A stretch of 64,000 bases of DNA, taken from Neovahlkampfia damariscottae (Eukaryota > Heterolobosea > Selenaionea > Neovahlkampfiida > Neovahlkampfiidae). Shown piece after piece: positions 33,548-44,633 of this stretch (positions within the stretch are counted from its first letter, which is position 1; each line of letters starts with the position of its first letter). The position numbers and the translations under genes were made by a program. Location: assembly GCA_016618085.1 (NCBI GenBank), contig JABLTG010000091.1, forward strand, positions 1 through 64,000. The letters run 5' to 3'. Under the pieces are notes generated by a model that did no database searches, had not been told where the DNA came from, and saw only the letters and a program-made list of their open reading frames with translations.

Positions 33548-33554
33548 TGATTGG
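33548..33554. promoter_or_regulatory. TGATTGG box shared by the Rac-like and CBS genes
   Basis: A single CCAAT-type box lies 56 bp upstream of the Rac-like start and 25 bp upstream of the ATG at 33579. This is the main support for a plus-strand start at 33579. Confidence 0.45.
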
Positions 33555-33578
33555 TGGAAAAACTAATTTTAGAAAGAT

Positions 33579-34449
33579 GTTCAACATTTTGTTCTTTGCA
33601 GAACTGAGAGTTCTTCTCGGAAATTATGGTCAAAGTTACATAGAAATTGGGGAATTTTATATCACAGATCCGGACATTTACCTTCCTAATTCAGTAGTTT
33701 CTTCCACTCTTTTTGTTTGAGACTAATTCTAGGATTTCCTTATTTATTGTTCCAACAAATTAAAGAAATGTTAATTTCCTTTTCTTTTTGATCAAAATAA
33801 TACATCAAGATGATGAATTGAACACCCTAAAAAGCAGAAAAAAATTCCATCTGGTTGGAAAATTGAACAAAATTATGTGATTGGCAGGAATTTCAAATCT
33901 GGAATCTCATTGGCTTTATTGATCACAACAAGATCAAAAAGAATGAAAGTAGAAGAACTCATGGTCCCAAGAGATGCTTTATGCATTCTTCCTTTAGAAA
34001 CAACAATCGACAGAGTTGCATCTTCCATGGTCACAAGAAACATCAGTTGTGTTATCATAGGAAATGAACAAGAAGATACATATGGATTAATTACAAAAAC
34101 TGATTTAATCGATCTTTATTCATGTGGTAAAAATGCTGAAGAAACTGTAGCCAAAGAAGTGATGGAAACCAAAATCCATTTCTGCAATGATAAGGATAGT
34201 AGAGAAAAGATCTCTGGAGATATGATCAAATTTAAAGTCCATCATCTTTTGGTCAGAAATGAAAAGTTAGAGTTAGTCGGTTTAGTATCTACCTATGATG
34301 TTATTAGAAGTATTGCTTTAGAATTTCAAGAGAACTTTCCTTTTATCAGAAATTTATTCGGAATTCAATCAGAAAAACAAAAAAAATGGAAGGAAGATTT
34401 AACATTTAAATTTGGAAAAGAAGAAAAAGTTGAACCTGAAAAGAAATAA
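33579..34449 (+). CDS. Tandem CBS-domain protein
   Basis: The secure part is the exon from ATG 33943 (MKVEELMVPRDALCILPLET) to the stop at 34449. It encodes a Bateman pair: CBS1 MVTRNISCVIIGNEQEDTYG with LITKTDLIDLY, CBS2 FKVHHLLVRNEKLELVGLVS with TYDVIRSIALEF, then a Lys/Glu tail. Upstream, MFNILFFAELRVLLGNYGQS starts at 33579, 25 bp after a promoter box. A spliced path (about 33696-33734, 33750-33813, 33878-33933) can join it in frame as ...HLVGKLNKII-SKRMKVEEL. The upstream exons are my inference; if wrong, the gene starts at 33943. CBS pairs bind adenosyl ligands; target unknown. Confidence 0.65.
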
Positions 34450-34453
34450 AAAA

Positions 34454-37400
34454 TTAAATTTCTTCTTCCCAGTTGGTGTAGAATTTACCCAATATCTCTT
34501 TTTGAATTTTAATAATTTCATCTTTTTTCAAGTTAAATGTTAATGAAGAATTCATCAAATTGATTGCTGATTCCATTATTTTTTCCATTTCAAATTTTTT
34601 TCGTTCTTTGTGAGAAAATTCATTCTCAAATTTATCAGCATGTTTTTTGGCATTTTTAATTAAAGGATCAGAAATTCCTGCCATTTTTGCAACTTGAAGA
34701 CCATGAGATTTATCAGTTCTACCTTTTATGAATTTGTACAAAAAAATCAATTTATCCTTTTCAACATCTGATAAGCATTTCATGTGATAAGAATCAATTA
34801 AAGGGTGATTCATCAATTCATCTGTTAATGTATGGTAATGTGTTGAAAAAAAGCATCTACATTTTATCTTTTCAGTAATATATTTCAAAACTGAAAATGC
34901 AATATTTTGACCATCAAAGGTGGAAGTACCTCTTCCTAATTCATCTAAAATAACTAAAGAATTAGGGGTTGAATTTTTTAATATATTTGAAGTCTCTTTT
35001 AATTCAACCATAAATGTTGATTCACCAGACATTATTCTGTCTAATGAACCAATTCTTGTGAATATTTTATCAATTGGTGTTAAATTACACTCGCCTGCAG
35101 GTACAGGACATCCAATTTGTGCCATAATAATTGTTAATGATATTTGTTTCAATAAAGTTGATTTTCCAGCCATATTTGCACCTGAAACAATAATTGATTT
35201 AGCATTTTCTTTTCCAATTAAAATATCATTTTCAATGATTGATGATTGATTCTTTGATATTTTTAAAAATGGATGAATATTTGATTTTAATTCAATAAAA
35301 TTTGGTGATTCTAAAGAAGAATAAAAATTTGGAATACATGATTCAAAATGTTTTGATATTTTTGTTAAACTAATTAAACAATCTAATTCAGATAATAATT
35401 TAATTTGATTCAAATAAATTTGATTAAAATTTATAAACTTTTCAAATATATTTTTAGTTATTTCTCTTAAAATTTTAATTTTTAAATCTTGATGTCTCAA
35501 TCTTTCATCCACTAATTTTTCAAGTTCAGGTGTTGTGTATCTATTTACATTTTTTAATGATGAAATGGATTGAAAATAATTTGGTATTTCTTTAAATTTA
35601 TTTGAAATTTCAATAGAATTCATTTGATTTGAATATGATATTGATGCATATTTTAATTCATTCTTAATTTTATTCAAATATTTTTCAAATTCTTCATTAA
35701 TTAATTTTTCATGATTCTTTGAATTCTTATATTCAATAAATGAATCATCATCTTTTGGAATAATAAAATGATTTTTAATTGCATCTTGATGATCAAATAA
35801 TTCTTCAAAATAATTAATAATTTCATTAAACTCATCAAATTCATTTGAATTTAAAATATTTTTAATTAATTTTGATTTAAAAATATCTTCTTCTTTTTTT
35901 AAACATTTAATTATTTTTATAATTTCTGATAAACCATTAATAGTATTAATGAATAATTTAATATTTCTTTCATCTTCATTATAATTTATTGTATTATTCT
36001 AATTTTATAGTTAATAAAATTATATGATTATTACATTCTTTTTTTCACATAAACAATTTAATTTCATTAAATATCTTTCTAAATCAGGTATTAATTTCAT
36101 TGATTTTTCAATATTCTCAATATTTTCAATATTTAAATCTTCAATCGCTTTTTGTCTTTCTTTTATTTTTGAAATTGATTTTAATGGAAATGAAATCCAA
36201 TTTAAAAATAATCTTTTTCCAAATGGTGTAATAGTATAATCTAAAATTGAAATTAAAGAATTCTTTTTTGAATGATCTGTATTATTTCTAAATATTTCTA
36301 AATTTATTATTGTTTGACCATCTAATATTAAATGATTATCATCTTTCATTTTATATTCTTTAAAATTACATTTTCCAAAGATTTCTTTATCAATATTTTG
36401 CTATTTATTAAAAAAAAAAGTAAGAGTATTATTACTTGTTTTAAATAAAATATACATGCTCCTAAACAAGACATACATAAATCTGAGTTTGAATATTCCT
36501 TTATAATATTTGGCCAATCATCTATTTCAATTAATTATATTTTTTTTAATATACTATTTTTATTGGTTTTAGTTTCAAAATATTTTGATAAATTTAATTG
36601 ATCTTTTGTTGATTTTGAATCCCAAAATTCAATAATTGAAATCAAAAATGTTAATTTTGTGTTAATTGTTTTAATGATACTTTTTGTATGTTTTGAAATA
36701 TTATTTTTTTCAATTAAAATCTCTTTTGGATTTAAAGATTGAATTAATGTCTCAAAATTTGTTCTATGATTATCATCTTCAATTTCACCAATTTGAAATT
36801 CACCAATACTTAAATCTAAAATAATAATTCCAAATCTTTTTTCAATTTGATCTTCTTTAAAAATTAATAAATATTGTAGATCATTTGATATTATAAAATC
36901 AGAATCTAATGTACCAGGTGTATAAATTCTAATTAATTCTCTTTCAACACAATATTCTTTTGAATTCTAATGATGGGTATATTAATCAAATCTAATACAC
37001 TTACATATTCAATCTCTTTATCTTTTAATCTATAATTTGCATCTTTTCTTGTTTCCATTTGTTCAACAACACCACAATTATATCCTTTATCAAGAAATTT
37101 GTTTATCCATTTCTTTAATGATATTTCAGGTACTCCAACATATTTCATATTGACTTCTTCCATCATTTTTAAATCAAATAAATTTCTTCCAATTTCTGCA
37201 TCTTTTTCATATAGACAATAAAATGATGCTTTTTTGAAGAATATTATTGTGTCATAATGATATCTCTTAATGTCCCAATATTGTTTTTCCATGGATGACT
37301 TTATTTTTTTATTTTTTATTTCTTTCTTACCAATGTACTATATTCGGATGATGGAATGAATAATGTCTTACAATCATAATCTTCACTTCCAATTTTATTT

Positions 37401-37783
37401 TGATTTGCATCTTTTATATCAATCAAAAAATTCCATCTTGAAACTTGTTTTTTTCTTTTAATTATTGACCCATTACTTTGACTGCTTGAAGTATCTCTAG
37501 AGTTTGTTGGAGACATCACAGTTTGAAACTTTCGTTTTTTATTTTCATTCATTTTTGATGAAAGAATTGAACTTGTTGACGTAATTGATTTAGGTGGTAT
37601 AGTTTTCAATTTATTTATTATTGGTGTCGTATCTTTTTGTTCAGAAGAAAAAGCAGTTTCGTCAATAAATTTTGGAATCTTTTCTTTTTTGACCTTTTTA
37701 TGTTGAGATAACTTTTGTTTCATTAACTGAAATTTCTTTTGATTGTTTGAATGAATACCATTTTTTTGTTCCTCTTGTTGCAT
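34454..37783 (-). CDS. MSH6: MSH6, MutS-homologue mismatch-recognition ATPase
   Basis: Start ATG at 37783 (MQQEEQKNGIHSNNQKKF). A basic N-terminus with KKRKFQ/KRKKQVSRWNF leads to the mismatch domain (YWDIKRYHYDTIIFFKKASF, YCLYEKDAEIGRN, MKYVGVPEISLKKWINKFLD, GYNCGVVEQMETRKD), the spacing used by MSH6. The FxE of bacterial MutS appears as F-KKASFYCLYE. The ATPase has SGANMAGKSTLLKQISLTII, RIGSLDRIMSGESTFMVELK, ILDELGRGTSTFDG and FSTHYHTL. The Walker-A proline common in MSH6 (GPNM) is Ala here, and FYELY is FYCLY. It should pair with MSH2 for base-mismatch repair. The stop lies 4 bp from the CBS gene's stop. Confidence 0.88.
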
Positions 37784-37843
37784 GATTTCATTCAGACCAA
37801 ATTCATTTGTCCAATAAAAATGAAGAAAGACGAAAATAAAAAT

Positions 37844-38914
37844 TTATTCTTTTTGATTTTTTTTCCATTCTAAAAATTCTTTAAATTGATTATAATTTTT
37901 AGAAATATCAATTAAAATATCAATAGCTATAATCTTATGAATTATTAAAGTTACAAGTAATAAAATGAAAAATATAAAAATGATATTTACAGATGAGAAT
38001 AATAGTATTTCATTTGCGAAATTTCCAACAAAAAATCCAATTGAACCAACTATTAAAAATAATATTTTTGGATTTTGATTTTTTTGTATTGATGTACTTT
38101 CGTTAAAAAGTTAAAATAATAATAATAATAATACGATATTATAATTGAAAATAAAATGGAAAGAAATAATTTTAAATCATCAAAAAAGTATTGTTTGATT
38201 AATTTAAATAATTGAAAATTTGTTGAATAACTTAAAGATGCAATAAAAATTGATAAACAAATAAATATCCATCCATAAATTAACATTTGAATTTCAAATT
38301 TATAAATTTCTTTAAATGATTTTAATTGTTCAATACCAGTTGTTGAAAGTGTTTCTGAAAAATGATTTGATTCTTCATGAATAGTTTTAGTTAAATCTTC
38401 CATTCTTTTATCTAAAATACTTTCAATAATTTCAGATACTTTATGTCCACTATTTATTAATCCATTCTCAATTCTACTTCCTAATGATGTAAATGATCCT
38501 AAAAAGGTTTATAAAAATATTTGTTTGAATATTACTTTCTAAACTATATCCCCATTCACAAAAACTATCAAGTACCTAATTTTATATTTAAATTAAATTA
38601 TCTTTTTTTTTTTTACACCATCTTTAAATTTATTTCCAAATTCTGAAGCTGAATTTTTTATATTTTTACAAATTTCTTCTGTGCTATCTTGAACTGTACT
38701 TGTAATATCATCAGTTGCATTTTTTAGAGATTCTTCAACATATACACCAATAACTATTTGTTATGATTTTTATAATAAAACAAACCCTTTTAGAACGACG
38801 ACTTTAAAATGAAAAAAAAATTAAAACTTTAGCTGCTTCTTCTCCAAAAGATGAAGAACTTTTGACCAGGACCTGTGATGGAACTCTTGCTAATGCATCA
38901 AAAACGTAATCCAT
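37844..38914 (-). CDS. Multi-pass membrane protein with amphipathic N-terminal half
   Basis: Five or six exons. Start ATG at 38914 (MDYVFDALARVPSQVLVKSS). The first half is a long amphipathic helix series (ESLKNATDDITSTVQDSTEE, ICKNIKNSASEFGNKFKD, GSRIENGLINSGHKVSEII) resembling lipid-surface or apolipoprotein/perilipin-like helices. The second half has about four membrane helices (LIYGWIFICLSIFIASL, LFLSILFSIIIS, KILFLIVGSIGFFVGNF, IFIFFILLLVTLIIH) and ends EFLEWKKNQKE. An (AAT)n run at 38115-38133 falls in an intron. Family unknown; an ER, lipid-droplet or mitochondrial membrane location is plausible. Confidence 0.55.
38115..38133. repeat. Short (AAT)n microsatellite inside an intron
   Basis: Six tandem AAT units on the plus strand, lying near the 5' splice site of an intron of the minus-strand membrane-protein gene. 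Confidence 0.7.
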
Positions 38915-39004
38915 CACAACAGAAGTTAATCACAAGAAAACAAAGGTGATTTAGTAGTTGTATTTGATTGGTTGAATAAACTGGAGTTAAAAAATAAAAG
39001 TGTA

Positions 39005-39932
39005 ATGTCAGCAGGAAAAATTTTTCGTGAATCAATAAAAAAAAACAAGCCACTACAATGTGTTGGTACAATAAATGCTTTCACTGCTCTCATGGCACAA
39101 AAATCTGGACATCAAGCAATATACTTGAGTGGTTCAGGTGTCGCTACTGCTAGTCATGGTCTACCTGATCTTGGTATAACAAATTTAAATGGTAAATATT
39201 CTTTTATTGATTTTTGTTAGATGTTGTTGAAGATGCAAAAAGAATCACCAGTATCACCAAGTTACCACTGTTAGTTGATATTGACACAGGATTTGGAGGT
39301 GCTTTTGGAATAGCAAGAACTATTCAACAATTAGAAAAGGTTGGTGTTGCAGCAGTCCATATTGAAGACCAAATTGCTGAAAAAAGATGTGGTGAGAATA
39401 TTTTTCTTTCTAATAATTTTCAGGACATCGACCAAATAAACAAATTGTTTCTATCAAAGAAATGACTGATAGAATTAAAGTTGCTACTTCTACAAAATCT
39501 GATCCTGACTTTGTTATAATGGCAAGAACTGATTCTTTTGCGAATGAAGGTTTAGAGAGAGCAATTGAAAGATGTCAAGCTTATATTGAAGCAGGTGCTG
39601 AAATGTTATTCCCTGAAGCAATCACAAAATTATCTGATTATGAAAAGTTCTCTAAAGCATTTCCAAATATACCAATTCTTGCAAATATCACAGAATTCGG
39701 AAAAACCCCATTATTCACAACAGAAGAATTAGAAAGTGTTGGTGTATCAATTGCACTTTATCCATTGTCAGCTCATAGAGCTATGTGTAAAGCGGCAATG
39801 AATGTTTATTCAACACTTTTAAATGAAAAATCAGCAAAATCTTGTTTATCGAAAATGCAAACTAGAGATGAACTTTATGATATTTTAGATTATCATAAAT
39901 TCGAGAATTTTCTTGATGAATTGAACAAATAA
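39005..39932 (+). CDS. 2-methylisocitrate lyase-like enzyme (PrpB type, ICL/PEP mutase family)
   Basis: Three exons; the ATG at 39005 ([20 protein letters not shown]) follows TGATTGG, the longer frame being TTG-started. Motifs: [58 protein letters not shown] (the active-site Cys loop, split by an intron), then [29 protein letters not shown] and [14 protein letters not shown]. Length (about 285 aa) and KRCGHRP loop are those of bacterial PrpB, which cleaves 2-methylisocitrate to pyruvate and succinate in propionate breakdown. Fungal methylisocitrate lyases are longer. No clear mitochondrial presequence. Introns show the gene is resident; ultimate bacterial origin is an inference. Confidence 0.85.
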
Positions 39933-39994
39933 AAAAATCCTTTAAATTAATTGGCCAATTTGATCCAATCAAAATAATTTTAATTTTAGAAATA

Positions 39995-41108
39995 ATGACT
40001 ACATACAAAGAAGAAGTAGAAGAATTTGTAAACGGAGACGAAAATATCTTTGGATTTGAAGTGAAAAGTTATGAAGACTCAAAAATTATAATTACCATCG
40101 CAGAAGAATTTGATTTTGTGATTAATTCTGTTGAAAAAGGAAAGTTTTCAGTTTCTTCTGAAGAAGATATCCTTGAAGATTGGTGTAAAGATGTTAATGG
40201 ATATTGTAACCAAGGGAAAAAGTCAGTAACAGAAGTTCTTCTCAAAGTAAAAAAAAAAAATGTTAACAACCAAAAAAAAAAAAGGCTTCAGACGCTTATG
40301 ATAATATGACAGGTGCAACACCAGTAGAAGAACCATCTCCAATGTTTATGGAAGAAGAAGATAATTTCAACTTTGCTCCAGTTGTAAAAACCTCAAACGA
40401 TACAGGATATAATCAACTCTCAAAATTAAAAGATCAATTCAAAGTTGATAAAGTCAGCAACAAACAAGCAATTGATCGTCTTATGAAAGTATTCTATTAA
40501 ATTACTTACATCATTTAGGATTATATTGAACTTTGTAAAACTGATCATTCAGATTTAGGTTTTAGTGCTGAACCAATTAATAATGATCTTTTTCATTGGG
40601 AGATTAGATTTTTTAATTTTGATAAAGATATTTGCAAAGACTTTAATAATGATTTAAAAACTTATGCTAAAAGTCATTCAGGACAAGTAAAACAAACTTT
40701 AAAATTTTACATTATAGGATTATATCAAATTAGATATGAAATTTCCTGAAGCGTATCCTTTTAAACCACCATTTATTAGAGTTATTTCCCCAAGATTTGC
40801 TTTTCATACTGGTCGAGTTACAGTTGGAGGATCAATTTGTTTTGAATTATTAACTGGTTCTGGTTGGAAACCAATCAACTCACTTGAAGCTATTTTCCTT
40901 CAAATTAAACTTGAAATGACAATGGTATTCAAAATATAAATTCATATTTAAAAGGGCAAACCTCGTGTTGATTTTGAAAAGGATTATGATTATTCTGAAT
41001 CAGAAGCAAAAGAGGCATTCTTCCGTGTTGGTAAATATTAAATATCTTCACTCATTTTTTTAATTTATAGCTGGTGACCATGGTTGGGATACTAATGGAT
41101 TGAAATAA
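39995..41108 (+). CDS. UBE2Q-type ubiquitin-conjugating enzyme E2
   Basis: Seven exons; the ATG at 39995 (MTTYKEEVEEFVNGDENIFG) lies 26 bp after CCAATCA. An N-terminal alpha/beta region (about 150 aa, possibly RWD-like) and an acidic linker precede the UBC fold. After splicing it reads DYIELCKTDHSDLGFSAEPI, HWEIRFFNFD, LDMKFPEAYPFKPPFIRVIS, then VGGSICFELLTGSGWKPINS with the catalytic Cys. The pattern G-G-x-I-C-x-E-L-L-T-x-x-G-W and PPFxRVxxPRF are specific to UBE2Q proteins. Expected role: ubiquitin transfer with an unidentified E3. Confidence 0.88.
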
Positions 41109-41157
41109 TAAAATCATTTTTTTTTTTTTTTGAATCAATTTGATTGGAGTTTCATTA

Positions 41158-41753
41158 ATGACCAAATACATACCACCACCAAATTTTGGATATGTTGAAG
41201 AAGATTTTACAAGAAGTGGAAGTCCTCAAATTCAAAACTATTCATTTTTAGAAACTTTAAAATTAAAGACTTTAATATTTATGGCAACTGAAACACCAAG
41301 TTCTCAATTTTTGAATTTTTTAGAAGATCAAGAAATTAAATTCATTCATGTAGGTTCAAATATAAAAAAGAATTCTGAATTTATATCAACAATGAATAGT
41401 GGAAAATTATCTGAAGAGAATGTTATTGAAGCACTTGAAATAATTTTAGATTCATCAAAGTGAGTCAAGATTAGTTGATTAAAATTTTTTAGTTTTCCAT
41501 TACATGTAATGTGTAATTTAGGTAGACATAAAACAGGTATTGTAGTTGGATGTTTTAGAAAATTACAAAAATGGAATTTAACTTCAATTTTGTAAGTAGA
41601 AGATTTTTGAATTGAATAAAAAAATGATATAGGTACGAATATAGAAGATATGCAGGTTCAAAAGTTAGATTGGAGAATGAACAATTTATTGAATTATTTG
41701 ATACTGATTTAGTAAAAATACCTTCAAAAACTTTAAAAACATTGTATTTATAA
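41158..41753 (+). CDS. Siw14/OCA-like atypical dual-specificity phosphatase, catalytic Arg replaced
   Basis: Three exons. The ATG at 41158 (MTKYIPPPNFGYVEEDFTRS) is 12 bp after TGATTGG; earlier frame starts are TTG. The PFA-DSP hallmarks are present: PPNFGYVEEDFTRSGSPQIQ, NYSFLETLKLKTLIFM and, after splicing, FPLHVMCNLGRHKTGIVVGC with FRKLQKWNLTSILYEYRRYA. In the CX5R loop the nucleophilic Cys remains but the invariant Arg is Lys (C-N-L-G-R-H-K-T-G). Active Siw14 has C-N-x-G-K-H-R-T-G. It may be a pseudophosphatase or strongly altered enzyme acting on inositol pyrophosphates. Length (about 180 aa) is normal. Confidence 0.8.
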
Positions 41754-41761
41754 ATATATCT

Positions 41762-42597
41762 CTATTTTTTTAAAATAAATAATTTCTCTTCTTTTTCTTT
41801 ATTAATTTGATAAATATTTTCGTTTATTTTTTCAATTTTAAATGTATTTAAACAAAAAGAATAAAAAAATCCAAAAATATCATTTAAATATAGAACATTA
41901 TTTAAATAAAATATTGATTTAATATTTGAATATCCTTTTGAATTTTCATTTAATAATTTTATTTTTTCTTCTTTGTTTAAATTCATTTCAAATAATTTTC
42001 CATCAAAAGTTATTAAATATAAATGATCATCTTTCTCTTCATTTTGATGACCAACAGCAAATAATTTAGTATTTTTGAAAATACTATGTTCAATTTTTTT
42101 CATTTCAATTTCTGTAATTTTGAACATTGCACCATCCTCTAAAAGGAATATCTCATTCTTTTCATTTTTTTTAATTTTTTCGTTTTTCATAATTCCATTT
42201 CTCAAAATATAAAAGTCTTCTCCTAATTTCTAATGGATTTTAATGAATAGTTACTTACTTGAAATGTTTCAGGGTGTCTAATTAAAAATTTTTTAATTTG
42301 GTTTGCTTCGTCTTCAGAAACACTGGATCTTTTTATGTACTTCACTATTTCAAGATGACACCATGGTTTTGGATTACTCTCCATTATTTCAATTAATTTC
42401 GTTTTCAATCTTTCTTCTTCTGCGTCCACGAATTCAAATTTTCCATTAGTTACTTGAGGAATGCATTCTAGATTCTTTGATCGACAATTTTGACTATATT
42501 TTTAATATCAATATTAAATTTACCATGGAAAAGTTTTGCTACAAAATGAGAAGTTGTTCTCTATACAAGTGGCACAATCGTACTTCAATTTTTTCAT
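41762..42597 (-). CDS. Protein with N-terminal Zn2Cys6-like cluster and winged-helix-like region
   Basis: Three exons; ATG at 42597 (MKKLKYDCATCIENN), 10 bp after CCAATCA. Splicing over a 30-nt intron makes a six-cysteine array: CATC, FSFC, TFPCQNC, SKNLEC, spaced C-x2-C-x7-C-x5-C-x2-C-x5-C. This is close to the GAL4-type Zn2Cys6 cluster (x6 and x6 in the type sequence). Next is an acidic/helical part and a winged-helix-like segment (WCHLEIVKYIKRSSVSEDEA, IKKFLIRHPETFQKLG). The C-terminal 140 residues look like beta-propeller strands (HLYLITFDGKLFEMNL, SIFYLNNVLYLNDIFG). A transcription factor is likely but unproven. Confidence 0.55.
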
Positions 42598-42721
42598 TTT
42601 GTAGATGATTGGACGAATATTGAAAGAAATTTCTGACCAATTTAAAATTCTATTATTCTTTTTTTCTTTCCTTTAATTCTGTAAATAATTTTTATTTTTC
42701 TTCCAATGAAATCGTCAGAAA

Positions 42722-44609
42722 ATGAAAAAGAAAGAACAACAACAAAAGAATCCTCATCAACCAAATGCTCAACCCAGAGAACCATTGGAAAATTATGATA
42801 TTCCTCCGAATCATTTTAATTTTCTCGACTCTGATGAACAAAGTTACCAACCACCTTTTTTCCAAAGTCAAGCACAACAACAATACCAACCATTTTTTCA
42901 GACACCACAATATCCATATATGCCACAACAATCACAACAGCAACCACAACAACAACATCAGTATACACAACCACAACAACAATATCAACCTTTTTTTCAA
43001 CCATTCAACATGAACTTCAATCAGTTTTTTCCAAATAACTTTTATCAACAAACTTTTCAACAACCAAATCCAAATCAACCATTAAATGAAATTTCTCAAG
43101 AAAAATTGATTGAAAATTCATTAAAAAAATTATTGTTAGATGAAATTGAAGAAGAACAAATCAAATTTGAAGATAAAGAAGAAAAGAATCAAATTAAAAA
43201 AAAGAAAAAGAAAAAAGTAAAACATAATTTAAACTAAATAAGATAGATTAATGATAATTTTAAATTTAGTGATAATCGAAATTATAATTTACCTGAATAT
43301 ATTTTAGAAAATTCATTAGATTTATCAATGGATAAAGATACAGCAAATAAAATGAATAAACAACTACAAAAATTATATAAATCATTATTACCTTCAAAGA
43401 TAGATGAAGAAAGAAAACAAGATTTTTTTGAAAAATTAAAATTAAAATTACAAAAAGTTTGGCCAGGTAAAAATAATTATTCATTTGAAAATTAAGATTC
43501 ACAAATATATATGTTTGGATCATCTGCAAGTAATTTATGTGTTAAAGGTAAAGCTGATATTGATGTTTGTTTTGTTATTGAAATGAAAGATATTCAACAT
43601 GGTCATGGAAAATTAAAAAATAAAAAGAAATTAAAAAAGAAAGAAGAAGAAGAACAAGAAATAGTAGGTGATGAAGAAATAAAAAATAATGAAAAATATA
43701 TTCAACAATCATTTAGAAAAACATTTATTAATCATATTTCTGGAACAATAAAAAAGAGTATTAATATTTATTGTTTAAAATATCTTATTAGATTATATGA
43801 TTGATGTTATACCACTTTTAAATGCAAGAATACCAATTGTAAAATTTAAAGATCCAGTTACAGAAATTGGTTGTGATATTTGTGTTAATAATTTATTAGC
43901 AGTACATAATACACAATTATTAAAATCATATTCTTTATTTGATGAAAGATTTAAACAATTAGTTTATATTGTTAAATATTGGTCAAAATTAAGAAATTTA
44001 AATGAACCATATCAAGGTACATTAAGTTCATATGCTTATGTTTTATTGTAAATTATTTAATATTTAATAATTTTATATTTAGAATTATTCATTATTTACA
44101 AAATTTAAATGAAAGAGTACTTCCAAATTTACAAGATTTTAATGAATTTAATTCAATGAAACCAAATACAATAGTTGTAGATGGTAATCATCTTCTATTT
44201 TATTTTAACCAATAGAATATGATTGTACATTTTTTAAAGATATTTTTAAAATTGAAAAATCAAAAAATAAAGTAAACAACATTCCTCACTCTCCTTCTAA
44301 CTCTTTAAGGAATTAACAAGTCAATTATTAACTGGATTCTTTAAATATTATGCATATCAATTTGATTATTCAAATAAAGTTGTGTCTATTAAAAAATCAA
44401 ATTTAACAAAAGAAGAAAAGAAATGGACAAATTCACAAGAACAAAGAAATTATTTTTGTATTGAAGATCCATTTGAATCAGATTTTGATGTTGGAAGATG
44501 TGTAACTATTGATGGTTTAGAATTATTAAAAAATGAATTTATAAGAGCATTTGTCTTATTGTGTAAAAAATCAGATTTTAAAAAAATATCTTCAAAAATA
44601 AATGTTTGA
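42722..44609 (+). CDS. Cid1/GLD-2-like terminal nucleotidyltransferase with Q-rich N-terminus
   Basis: Seven or so exons. The N-terminal 130 residues are a prion-like Gln/Pro/Phe/Tyr-rich region ([20 protein letters not shown]). The nucleotidyltransferase core follows: [20 protein letters not shown] with [11 protein letters not shown] (the GS...D-x-D active site), [20 protein letters not shown] after splicing, then [20 protein letters not shown]. The PAP-associated part includes [36 protein letters not shown] and [14 protein letters not shown]. It should add U or A tails to RNA. A Lys/Glu insert splits the palm (43,610-43,690). The start ATG follows a CCAAT box by 18 bp. Confidence 0.85.
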
Positions 44610-44633
44610 ATTTTATTGGTCAATTATTGAGTA

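Noticed and set aside
42765-43013. His/Asn-rich frame overlapping the TUTase N-terminus
   Set aside because: Shifted frame of the (CAA)n-rich region that encodes the Q-rich segment.
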